64,000 nucleotides of DNA from an uncultured Tateyamaria sp. (GTDB taxonomy: Bacteria; Pseudomonadota; Alphaproteobacteria; Rhodobacterales; Rhodobacteraceae), in NCBI RefSeq assembly GCF_947503385.1, contig NZ_CANNDO010000001.1, positions 558,001-622,000 of the forward strand, given 5' to 3'. Every line of letters starts with the position of its first letter. Position 1 is the stretch's first letter. The translations under genes and the position numbers were made by a program. Shown here piece after piece: positions 35,681 to 43,607 of the stretch. The notes beneath the pieces are model-generated. The model saw nothing but the letters and a program-made list of their open reading frames with translations, was not told the origin of the DNA and did no database searches.

Positions 35681-37360
35681 TCACTCCGCTGCAATGGCCT
35701 TGGCAGGCGCTGTTTTGGGTTTCGCGCCGTGCTCGTATTCTTCGAGGAAATCGAGCACGTCCTGCCGGTAGGTGTAGTAATCCGGGTGCTCCAGCAGCGC
35801 TTTGCGCGTGCGGGGGCGGGGCAGGTCGACGGGGACGATCTTGCCAATCGTGGCCTGCGGGCCGTTGGTCATCATCACCACCCGGTCCGCCAGCAGGATC
35901 GCCTCGTCCACATCATGCGTGACGCAGATGGCGGTGACCTTGGTGCGGGACCACACCTCCATCAGCACCTCTTGCAACTCCCACCGTGTAAGGCTGTCGA
36001 GCATCCCAAACGGCTCATCCAGCAGCAGCAGCTTGGGCGACAGGGCAAAGGCCCGCGCAATCCCCACCCGCTGTTGCATCCCGTTCGACATATCGCTGGC
36101 GGGCTTGTCCATCGCATCCGCGAGCCCCACGCGTTCCAGATAATACTCCACGACATCCTGCCGCTCTTCGCGGCTGGCACGGGGATAGACTTTGTCCACG
36201 CCAATCGCGCAATTCTCGCGCGCGGTCAGCCACGGGAACAGGTTGGGCGACTGAAAGACCACGGCGCGTTCGGGGTCCGCACCTTCTACATGGCGGCCAT
36301 CCAGCTTGATCGCGCCCTTGGAAATCGCATTCAAACCGGCGGCCATGGTCAGCACCGTGGACTTGCCGCAGCCCGAATGGCCAATCAGTGAAATGAACTC
36401 GCCCCGGTCGATTTTGAGGTCGAAATCCTCAACAACAGTCAGCGGCCCCTTGGGCGTTGGATACACCTTGTGCAACTGGCTGAAGTCGAGAAAGCGGCTG
36501 TCGATCAGCCCCTTTTGCGCATCCGCCACCGCCGTGGGCACGCCGTGGATGGGCGTCACGTCGGGCAGCAGGCGCGACCCTTCGACCTTGGCCTCGATCC
36601 CCACATCCATCAGGTATTTCGTCACATCCGCCCGCAGACGCTTGAACGTATCGTCTGTGTTCATGGCGATCCGGTCGCGCGGGCGCGGGATGGTCACGGT
36701 GAATTCGTCGCCCAGTGTTCCGTCGGGGTTCAGGGCGATGATGCGGTCGGCCAGAATAATCGCCTCGTCCACATCATTGGTGATCAGCACACAGGTCTTC
36801 TTGTCCGCCTCCCAGATGTGTTCGATTTCGTCCGCGAGGTTGGCGCGTGTCAGCGCGTCCAGCGCGCTCAGCGGTTCGTCCAAGAGCAGCATTTCGGGGT
36901 TCATCGCCAGTGCGCGGGCCACGTTGACCCGTTGCCGCATCCCCCCCGACAGCTCTGCGGGGCGGCGGCTGGCCGCATGGCTCAGCCCCACCATCGACAC
37001 GTAATGCGCCACCTTGTCGGCCTTTTCCCCCTTGGACAGACCGGGAAAGACCGTGTCCACGGCGAGGCCCACATTGCCGCTGACCGTCAGCCACGGCATC
37101 AGCGAATAGCTCTGAAAGATAACGCCGCGCTCGGGCCCCGGGCCGGTCACAGGCGCGCCCTTGAAGGTGACGCTGCCCTTTGACGGGGCCTCCAGCCCCG
37201 CCATCAGGTTGATCAGCGTCGTCTTGCCGGTGCCGGAGAACCCCAGCAGCACAAGGAACTCACCTTCGGCCACGTCCAGATTGATGTCTTTCAGGACATG
37301 GGTGGCGTGGGTGCCTGAATCAAAGCTCTGGCTCACGTTTTCAAGTTTGAGAATACCCAT
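35681..37360 (-). CDS. Nitrate ABC transporter ATPase, fused NrtC/NrtD-type
   Basis: This 559-residue protein carries two complete ABC ATPase halves in one chain. The first has Walker A GFSGTGKTT near residue 39 and signature LSGGMRQR. The second has Walker A GHSGCGKST near residue 320 and signature MSNGMQQR. Both have the NrtD-type TND(V/I)DEAI or THDVDEAI ending. Cyanobacteria use separate NrtC and NrtD proteins; here the pair is fused. The ATG at 37360 lies 5 bases after the nrtB stop. It powers nitrate import by NrtA and NrtB. Confidence 0.9.
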   Translation of the reverse strand: MGILKLENVSQSFDSGTHATHVLKDINLDVAEGEFLVLLGFSGTGKTTLINLMAGLEAPSKGSVTFKGAPVTGPGPERGVIFQSYSLMPWLTVSGNVGLAVDTVFPGLSKGEKADKVAHYVSMVGLSHAASRRPAELSGGMRQRVNVARALAMNPEMLLLDEPLSALDALTRANLADEIEHIWEADKKTCVLITNDVDEAIILADRIIALNPDGTLGDEFTVTIPRPRDRIAMNTDDTFKRLRADVTKYLMDVGIEAKVEGSRLLPDVTPIHGVPTAVADAQKGLIDSRFLDFSQLHKVYPTPKGPLTVVEDFDLKIDRGEFISLIGHSGCGKSTVLTMAAGLNAISKGAIKLDGRHVEGADPERAVVFQSPNLFPWLTARENCAIGVDKVYPRASREERQDVVEYYLERVGLADAMDKPASDMSNGMQQRVGIARAFALSPKLLLLDEPFGMLDSLTRWELQEVLMEVWSRTKVTAICVTHDVDEAILLADRVVMMTNGPQATIGKIVPVDLPRPRTRKALLEHPDYYTYRQDVLDFLEEYEHGAKPKTAPAKAIAAE

Positions 37361-37365
37361 GACGC

Positions 37366-38442
37366 TCACCGGTTGTTCGTGAAGGTGAACAGGGATTGCA
37401 GCGCGTACATCACCCGGTCCAACAGGAAGCCGATGATGCCGATGGTCAGCACCGCCACCATGATCTTGGCGAGGCTGGACGACGACCCGTTCTGGAACTC
37501 GTCCCAGACGAACTTGCCCAAGCCTGGGTTCTGCGCCAGCATTTCGGCGGCGATCAGAACCATCCAACCGACACCAAGCGACAGGCGCAGACCGGTAAAG
37601 ATCAGCGGCAGGGCCGAGGGCAGCACCAGCTTGGTGATCTTGGTGTAGGTGTTCATTTTCAGGACCTTCGAGACGTTCACGAGGTCCTTGTCGATGCTCG
37701 ACACACCCAGCGCCGTGTTGATCAGCGTGGGCCACAGCGAACACAGCGTGACGGTGATGGCCGAGATCACAAAGGATTTGGGCAGCAGCCCGTCATTGGA
37801 GGCCGCCAGCGCCGACACGATCATCGTGACGATGGGCAACCATGCGAGCGGTGAGACGGGTTTGAAAATCTGGATCAGCGGATTGAGCGCTGCGTTTGCA
37901 ATGGGTGACAGGCCTGCCGCAATGCCCAAGGGCACCGCAACCACCGTCGCGATCAGGAACCCGAAAAAGACGGTTTGGATAGACGTCCAAATTTGCTGAT
38001 AATATGTCGGCGCGCCGGTATAGGCGCGCTGCACCGGGTCCTTGCCCTGTTCGATGCGACGTTCGTTCAGTTGCGCCACCTGCGCGTCGAACTTGGCCTT
38101 GCTCGCGGCTTTGGCCTGCGCGTCCTGATGTAGGTTCACGGCTTCGGTCCAGACCTGCGCCGGGCCGGGAACGGCCCCCAGCGACGTCTGCACCTTGGGA
38201 GCCAACGTGCCCCAGAGCAGCAAAAAGCCTGCTATGGCCAGCAGGGGCACCGCCAGCAGCCGCCAGATTTCCTTGACCTGTGCCGCAGGGTTGTCCCCGG
38301 CGGCGGCCTTGGCGATGGGTGTGATCCAGGCGAGGCCCAGCACCTGAAACCATTTGTCCGCAGCGTTGATGCGGGTGAACAGGCGCGCGCGGCGGGCTTC
38401 TTGTGCGGCGTCTTCGGTAAAGTTCGGATCGACGGTGGTCAT
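37366..38442 (-). CDS. nrtB: Nitrate ABC transporter permease NrtB
   Basis: The 358-residue membrane protein has about six or seven membrane segments. Its EAA-type loop is near VSKVLKMNTYTKITKLVLPSALPLIFTGLRLSLGVGWM, which docks the ATPase. A cytoplasmic N-terminal extension precedes the first segment. It stands between nrtA and the fused ATPase gene in the same operon. Confidence 0.93.
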   Translation of the reverse strand: MTTVDPNFTEDAAQEARRARLFTRINAADKWFQVLGLAWITPIAKAAAGDNPAAQVKEIWRLLAVPLLAIAGFLLLWGTLAPKVQTSLGAVPGPAQVWTEAVNLHQDAQAKAASKAKFDAQVAQLNERRIEQGKDPVQRAYTGAPTYYQQIWTSIQTVFFGFLIATVVAVPLGIAAGLSPIANAALNPLIQIFKPVSPLAWLPIVTMIVSALAASNDGLLPKSFVISAITVTLCSLWPTLINTALGVSSIDKDLVNVSKVLKMNTYTKITKLVLPSALPLIFTGLRLSLGVGWMVLIAAEMLAQNPGLGKFVWDEFQNGSSSSLAKIMVAVLTIGIIGFLLDRVMYALQSLFTFTNNR

Positions 38443-38472
38443 GCGCGGATGCCTTTTGTCTGGATAAGGGGT

Positions 38473-38490
38473 GGCGGGCTGAAGCCCGCC
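38473..38490. repeat. REP-like palindrome in the nrtA-nrtB gap
   Basis: GGCGGGC and GCCCGCC flank TGAA, and CTACG follows. Nearly the same palindrome occurs twice in inverted order at 53673-53721 in the glpV-glpS gap, so it appears to be a dispersed intergenic element. Confidence 0.5.
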
Positions 38491-38502
38491 CTACGGACAG
38501 GG

Positions 38503-38534
38503 GCAGGCGGCGGACATAAGGGCCCGCCGCCTGC
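38503..38534 (-). promoter_or_regulatory. Strong hairpin after nrtA
   Basis: An 11-base-pair perfect stem (GCAGGCGGCGG with its complement) with a 10-base loop stands 8 bases after the nrtA stop. It has no T-run, so it probably protects the 3' end of the nrtA message and raises the amount of binding protein over permease. The glpV gene has a matching hairpin. Confidence 0.5.
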
Positions 38535-38541
38535 GATCTGA

Positions 38542-39909
38542 TCAGCCTTTGACTTCGTTACCGACGACCGTCTGCTCGGCTTTCAGGCCGATGGGCAGGC
38601 TTTCGAGATACGCGTTGGGCGCTTTGCCGTCGTAGGGAATGCCGTCGATGATGTCGGCGGCTGGCGTCGGTGCCTTGTAGCCGTCGCTGTCCCATGGGAA
38701 GTCGGCCTCGTTCGCCAGACCCTCGTCGACCAGCAGGCGCGCAGCCTCAAGGTAGATTTCGGGCTTGTAGACGGACTTTGCCACTTCGTCGTACCAGCTG
38801 TCCGATTTCGGCTCGGCAATCTGGCCCCAGCGGCGCATCTGCGTCAGATACCACACCGCATCCGAATAGAACGGGTAGGTCGCATTGTAGCGAAAGAACA
38901 CGTTGAAATCCGGGATATCGCGCTTGTCGCCCTTTTCGAATTCAAAGAACCCGGTCATGGAGTTGGCGATCACCTCGTAATCCGCACCCACATATTCCGG
39001 GCGGCTCAGGATCTCGACCGCGGCGGGGCGGTTTTCGTTGTCGTTCTCGTCCAGCCACATGGCTGCACGGATCAGTGCCTTGGTCACGGCAAGCGTGGTG
39101 TTGGGGTTCTGTTCAGTGAACGCCTGTGTCATCCCGAACACTTTTTCCGGGTTGTTCTTCCACAACTGGTAATCGGTGATGACCGGCACGCCGATCCCTT
39201 TGAACACCGCCTGCTGGTTCCACGGCTCACCCACGCAGTAGCCGTGGATCGTGCCCGCTTCGAGTGTCGCAGGCATCTGCGGCGGAGGTGTGACACTGAG
39301 AAAAACATCAGCATTGATCTGGCCGCTGATGTTTTCGGGGCTGTAGTAGCCGGGGTTGATGCCACCGGCGGCCAGCCAGTAGCGCAGTTCGTAGTTGTGG
39401 GTCGAGACGGGGAACACCATCCCCATGTTGAAGGGCTCGCCGCGGCTGTTGAACTCTTCGATCACCGGCACCAGCGCCTCGGCTGAAATGGGGTGCTGCG
39501 GGCGGCCATCCTCCATCGACGGAATGTGCGGGCGCATCATGTCCCACACTTCATTTGACACGGTAATGCCGTTGCCGTTCAGGTCCATGGAAAAGGGCGT
39601 TACGATATGCGCCTCGGTGCCGTAGCCGATGGTGGCTGCCAGCGGCTGACCTGCCAGCATGTGCGCGCCGTCCAGTTGTCCGTCGATCACACCGTCCAGC
39701 AGCACCTTCCAGTTGGCCTGCGCCTCCAGCGTCACAAACAGCCCTTCGTCAAGGAAATACCCCTGCTCATAGGCCACGGCGAGCGGCGCCATATCCGTCA
39801 GCTTGATAAACCCAAAGGTCAGCTCGTCCTTTTCCAGATCAAGCAGTTCGGCAAACGACGGCGTCGCCAGCGCGGTTGAGGCCACAAGGCCAAGGAGAAG
39901 TCTTTTCAT
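38542..39909 (-). CDS. nrtA: Nitrate-binding periplasmic protein NrtA
   Basis: NrtA captures nitrate for the NrtB permease. The 455-residue precursor has a Sec-type signal (ending about residue 21, SFA). The NMT1-like binding fold of NrtA/CmpA proteins follows, with [36 protein letters not shown] and [18 protein letters not shown]. It heads the structural operon and is preceded by the NasT-responsive leader. The REP-like palindrome and a hairpin separate it from nrtB. Confidence 0.94.
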   Translation of the reverse strand: MKRLLLGLVASTALATPSFAELLDLEKDELTFGFIKLTDMAPLAVAYEQGYFLDEGLFVTLEAQANWKVLLDGVIDGQLDGAHMLAGQPLAATIGYGTEAHIVTPFSMDLNGNGITVSNEVWDMMRPHIPSMEDGRPQHPISAEALVPVIEEFNSRGEPFNMGMVFPVSTHNYELRYWLAAGGINPGYYSPENISGQINADVFLSVTPPPQMPATLEAGTIHGYCVGEPWNQQAVFKGIGVPVITDYQLWKNNPEKVFGMTQAFTEQNPNTTLAVTKALIRAAMWLDENDNENRPAAVEILSRPEYVGADYEVIANSMTGFFEFEKGDKRDIPDFNVFFRYNATYPFYSDAVWYLTQMRRWGQIAEPKSDSWYDEVAKSVYKPEIYLEAARLLVDEGLANEADFPWDSDGYKAPTPAADIIDGIPYDGKAPNAYLESLPIGLKAEQTVVGNEVKG

Positions 39910-39960
39910 TTACATGTCCCTTCGATGCGCCCGGTCCGGAGAAGTTGGACATGGGCAAAC

Positions 39961-39999
39961 AGAAAAAGGCCGACCACTGCCCGCCGAGGATGTCGGCGG
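39961..39999 (-). terminator. Leader terminator before nrtA
   Basis: Read leftward, GCCGAC pairs with GTCGGC and is followed by C and five T residues. The upstream arm can instead pair in CCGCCGA/TCGGCGG (39981-39999), so the two pairings exclude each other. It lies 51 bases before the nrtA start, directly after an ANTAR-type hairpin, as expected for an attenuator controlled by NasT. Confidence 0.7.
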
Positions 40000-40003
40000 A
40001 AAG

Positions 40004-40019
40004 TGAGCGACCTTGCTCA
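40004..40019 (-). promoter_or_regulatory. ANTAR-type hairpin closest to the terminator
   Basis: Stem TGAGC/GCTCA closes a six-base loop AAGGTC with A at position 1 and G at position 4, the pattern bound by ANTAR proteins such as NasT. It stands 4 bases upstream of the terminator stem. Confidence 0.7.
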
Positions 40020-40024
40020 AACGA

Positions 40025-40039
40025 TCCCTGTCAGTGGGA
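40025..40039 (-). promoter_or_regulatory. Second leader hairpin, near-ANTAR
   Basis: Stem TCCC/GGGA closes a seven-base loop ACTGACA, with A1 and G4 but one base too many. It is five bases from the next hairpin, a spacing typical of paired ANTAR hairpins. Confidence 0.5.
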
Positions 40040-40052
40040 GGAAATTCGGAGT

Positions 40053-40068
40053 GCCACGCCGTTGTGGC
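40053..40068 (-). promoter_or_regulatory. Third leader hairpin with ANTAR-type loop
   Basis: Stem GCCAC/GTGGC closes a six-base loop AACGGC, again with A1 and G4. It lies 13 bases upstream of the middle hairpin. It may be the true partner of the loop at 40004 or an extra one. Confidence 0.55.
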
Positions 40069-40171
40069 CACGCCCTCACCATGCCGCGCTGCAGCACGGG
40101 CGCAAGGCCGGACAGCGCCTGTCGGTCGCTAACATCCACGCGCGCCGCGCATGTGCACAAATAATAGTCAG

Positions 40172-41344
40172 TTATTCGGCGTTCGGGTCGAAAATACGGG
40201 CATCAAAAAACCGGTTGGGCAGCAATGTCAGCCCACCACCCGCCGAGGCGACAGGTGTCGCGTGCCGAATCGCGCCTTCGACCTTTTCAGAGGCTCCGGG
40301 CAGATCAGTCCCCACTGAACCAAGATGCATCCGGTGCAAATCGGTGCGAAACACATGGGCCACGGCGTCGGGGTCATGCCGTGCACTCGCCCCATGAGAC
40401 CGGCGCAACTGTTGCGCAATCCACCTGGCCTGACTGCGCCACGGAAAACTGGCGGCACCGGAATGAAATTCCACAAACCGCTCGACCCGCCGCTGTTCTC
40501 CGCGCGCCGAAACGGTGAGGTGCCCGGACAGCGCCCGGTCAATCAGTTCGGGCGAGACATCCAGATAAGCCTTGCGCGACAGCAACTCGCTTGCGGTCGT
40601 GCGCACTTCGGGCGCGGCGAGCCATCGGCCCGCCCGCCACGTGGCGCGCATCAACCGGCCCGTCAGGTCCGGCTCCGTCTCGGCCCATGCGGTGCGCACG
40701 GCCAGCACCTTTTCCGGCGCAAAGCTCCAGATCGCGCATCCGGGCAGCATGAGCGCACCCGCGCCGTCTTCGACGGCCACAGACCCCCACGGTTCCCCGA
40801 CACAGAACGCATCCACATCACCCGCCGCCAGCGCCTTGGCCATGAGGGGCGGCGGCACGGTGCGGATCTCGATCCCGTCCGCGCCAAGCGCGGTGGCCCG
40901 GCTCCAGTAGCGCAGCAATTCGACATGCATCGAAAACGGAAACGGCACGCCAAAGACAATCGGCCCATCCCGCACACCTGCCAACGCCTCGGCGGCGCGC
41001 ACCGGATCGGCAAAATCAAAACCGTACCCCGTATCGCGCAGCCGCGCCTCAAGCGGTTTGCCCACGCCGATGACGTTGCCATTGACCGACAGGACCGACA
41101 CGGCGGACAGCGCGGTCGACATGCCGCCCAAGCCCATCGCCATGGCCACAGGCACCGGCGACAGCATATGCGCCGCGTCCACCCGGCCAAAGGCCAGCAT
41201 GTCGCGCACCGACGACCAAGACGGGGCCGCGATCAGGTCCAGCGCGATGCCTTCGGCCTCGGCAAATCCCATCTCCTGCGCAATAATCAGCGGGGCCGCA
41301 TCCACCAGCGGCATGTATGCGACGGGCACAGTCACCTGTTTCAT
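40172..41344 (-). CDS. nasS: Nitrate sensor NasS
   Basis: NasS is a cytoplasmic NrtA-like protein that binds nitrate. Without nitrate it holds NasT inactive. The 390-residue protein has no signal peptide and shows the NrtA-like fold (YMPLVDAAPLIIAQEMGFAEAEGI, RVDAAHMLSPVP and VDAFCVGEPWGSVAVEDGAG). It overlaps nasT by 4 bases, and its stop lies about 100 bases before the ANTAR leader of nrtA. Confidence 0.9.
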   Translation of the reverse strand: MKQVTVPVAYMPLVDAAPLIIAQEMGFAEAEGIALDLIAAPSWSSVRDMLAFGRVDAAHMLSPVPVAMAMGLGGMSTALSAVSVLSVNGNVIGVGKPLEARLRDTGYGFDFADPVRAAEALAGVRDGPIVFGVPFPFSMHVELLRYWSRATALGADGIEIRTVPPPLMAKALAAGDVDAFCVGEPWGSVAVEDGAGALMLPGCAIWSFAPEKVLAVRTAWAETEPDLTGRLMRATWRAGRWLAAPEVRTTASELLSRKAYLDVSPELIDRALSGHLTVSARGEQRRVERFVEFHSGAASFPWRSQARWIAQQLRRSHGASARHDPDAVAHVFRTDLHRMHLGSVGTDLPGASEKVEGAIRHATPVASAGGGLTLLPNRFFDARIFDPNAE

Positions 41345-41925
41345 CCCAGTAGCCCCGATGCCGTCACCAGCGCCTCGGCCACATCCGCCACGCGCCGCCC
41401 CTGATCCATCGCCGTCTTGCGCAGCAGGGCATAGGCGGCGTCCTCGTCGATCCCCTTGGCCTTCATGAGCAGCCCCTTGGCCCGGTCGATCACCTTGCGC
41501 TCTTCCAGCGCGCGACGGGTTTCGGCCAACTCGTTGCGCATCTGGCGCACCATGGCAAAGCGCGCGATGGCGGTGTCCATCACCGGCTTGATCCGCGCCG
41601 GGGCCAGCCCGTCCACCACATAGGCCGATACGCCCGCCTCAATCGCGGTCTGTGCCAGACCGCCAGCCGCGCCGGACACGAACATGGCAACAGGACGCTC
41701 CAACGGGCCGGAGGCCAGCGTCAGTTCTTCCATCATGTCGCGGGTCGGGTTGTCGATGTCGATCAACACGATGTCCGGGGCGTGCGCCGCGATCTTGCGC
41801 GCCAGCCCGCTGGCATTGCCGATCACGAACACCTCGCAGGCGCACGCATCCTTGAGCGCGTCGACAATCGCAATGGCGCGGTCGCGGTCTTCTTCGACAA
41901 CAACAATGGTCAGTGTCTTGGCCAT
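41341..41925 (-). CDS. nasT: ANTAR-domain antiterminator NasT
   Basis: NasT is a response-regulator-like protein that binds leader RNA and prevents termination when nitrate is present. The 194-residue protein has an N-terminal receiver-like domain (TIVVVEEDRDRAIAIVDAL, with Asp at the IVLIDIDNP strand). A C-terminal ANTAR domain contains RRALEERKVIDRAKGLLMKAKGIDEDAAYALLRKTAMDQGRR. With nasS it forms the sensor pair for the downstream leader. Confidence 0.93.
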   Translation of the reverse strand: MAKTLTIVVVEEDRDRAIAIVDALKDACACEVFVIGNASGLARKIAAHAPDIVLIDIDNPTRDMMEELTLASGPLERPVAMFVSGAAGGLAQTAIEAGVSAYVVDGLAPARIKPVMDTAIARFAMVRQMRNELAETRRALEERKVIDRAKGLLMKAKGIDEDAAYALLRKTAMDQGRRVADVAEALVTASGLLG

Positions 41926-42071
41926 AGGGTGCGGGATGCCCCGTCACCCCGCGCGGTGCAACGATCTGCGCGGACCTTCGGGCATCCTGCGCAGAACATC
42001 CGAAAACTGCTCAAACGTTCATCACATGCGCACAGCGAAGCGGCACATGACGGATGCGGGCCCCCGTGACG

Positions 42072-43607
42072 TCAGGCGTGGGCAGTGGGAAAGGGCGCGT
42101 GATCGACCGCCGCAATCTCTTGCCGCGCCAGCACTTCGATCAACGCCGCGCGTGTTGTGGCATGGGCGGGGTCGTCCCACAGATTGATGAATTCTCTGGG
42201 ATCGGCATCAAGGTCATAAAGCTCGCCCCACGACACCCCGTCGATCAGGGACAGCCGGTGCTGCCGGGTCCGGACTGTGTGGATGCGTGGCGGATGCCCC
42301 AATCCGCTCGCCGTGCTCTGGTGGTCATATTGGACAAAGGCAACATCGCGCCCACCCCGCAACAGCGATTGCCCCTGCATCCCGATGGCAGGGGCCACGC
42401 GGGCACGGTCAAGGATCGTTGGGCCGATGTCATGGGTCTGGCCGATGGTATCTGTACGCAACGGATCGGGTTGTGCAGGATCGGCCCAGATAAAGGGCAC
42501 GCGCGTGACCTCTTCGTAGACGCCGGGGCCTTTGAACAGCATCCGGTGATCGCCAAGGTGGTCGCCGTGATCCGATGTGAACATCGTCACCGCGCGGTCC
42601 GCCCCCGCATGGGTGCGCACCCTGCCCACTGCGTCGTCGATCATGCTGATCATGCCGCAGGTCAGGGCCTGCGCCTCGCGCGCTTCCTGTGCGTCGGTGC
42701 CAATCGCCCCCATCGCGCGCAGGTTTGCCCGCCCTTCGGCCCGGTCGCGCAGGATGCCTGCCACGTGCGGCGGCGGGTTCCAGTCGTCGCGGTCAAAAGC
42801 GGCGGGGGTGGGCATGTCGTCCGGTGTGTACATGTCCCAGTACCTGCCCGGCGGGTTGAACGGGTGATGCGGGTCGGGAAAGGACACCATAAGGAAGAAC
42901 GGCTGATCGCCGTTTGCATTGGCGTCCAGCCACGCGCCCGCCCGCTCGGCGATATAGCTGGTGGAATAGAGTTCTTCGGGCAAAGCGGTTCGGACCGCCT
43001 GCGGGCAGCTATAGTCGTGTGGCAACTGGTTGTCCGCGCCGATCAGGTTCAGCGCATCCGGCTCTCGGTCGAGCAGCCACTGGCGGTAGGTGCCCTGACA
43101 CCCGTCGCCATGCCGCGTGACCAATTCCACATGGTCGAAGCCGTAATAGGGCAGGGGGATGTCATAGCGGGCCTGATCCGGCGCTTCGACGGTGTAGCGG
43201 TCGTGATCGTGCCGAAACGCCTCCGCCTTGGGTGGATGATACCCCTCTGGCACCGGCGGGCGTTGCAGAGCCGGGGGCCGCCCCGAAAAGGTCTGCAAAT
43301 GGCTCTTGCCGATCAGCGCGGTCTTGTAGCCCGCGTCGCGCAACAGTTCCACAAAGGTGACGTTGCGCGTGTCGAGCGGGATACCGTTGCACCGCACCCC
43401 GTGGCTTGACGGCATCCGGCAGGTCATCAGGCTGGCGCGGTTCGGCATACAGACTGGGCTCGCCACGTAAAAGCGGTCCCACACCGTTCCGGCATTGGCG
43501 AGGGTGTCGATATTGGGGGTGCGCAGCACCGGGTGTCCCATGCAGCCCAAGTGGTCGGCCCGCTGCTGGTCGGTGATGAACAGGATAAAGTTCGGCCGCT
43601 CAGCCAT
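42072..43607 (-). CDS. Cytoplasmic sulfatase of the TRAP operon
   Basis: This 511-residue sulfatase removes sulfate from an organic sulfate ester. The formylglycine site is Cys53 in CMPNR, the C-x-P-x-R signature. Metal residues include Asp13 in TDQQRAD, and a later TSDHGDHLGDH segment supplies more. There is no signal peptide, so it acts after uptake. It overlaps the TRAP permease gene by 8 bases, which links import and desulfation. Choline sulfatase is the nearest well-known relative, but no choline genes are beside it. Confidence 0.85.
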   Translation of the reverse strand: MAERPNFILFITDQQRADHLGCMGHPVLRTPNIDTLANAGTVWDRFYVASPVCMPNRASLMTCRMPSSHGVRCNGIPLDTRNVTFVELLRDAGYKTALIGKSHLQTFSGRPPALQRPPVPEGYHPPKAEAFRHDHDRYTVEAPDQARYDIPLPYYGFDHVELVTRHGDGCQGTYRQWLLDREPDALNLIGADNQLPHDYSCPQAVRTALPEELYSTSYIAERAGAWLDANANGDQPFFLMVSFPDPHHPFNPPGRYWDMYTPDDMPTPAAFDRDDWNPPPHVAGILRDRAEGRANLRAMGAIGTDAQEAREAQALTCGMISMIDDAVGRVRTHAGADRAVTMFTSDHGDHLGDHRMLFKGPGVYEEVTRVPFIWADPAQPDPLRTDTIGQTHDIGPTILDRARVAPAIGMQGQSLLRGGRDVAFVQYDHQSTASGLGHPPRIHTVRTRQHRLSLIDGVSWGELYDLDADPREFINLWDDPAHATTRAALIEVLARQEIAAVDHAPFPTAHA

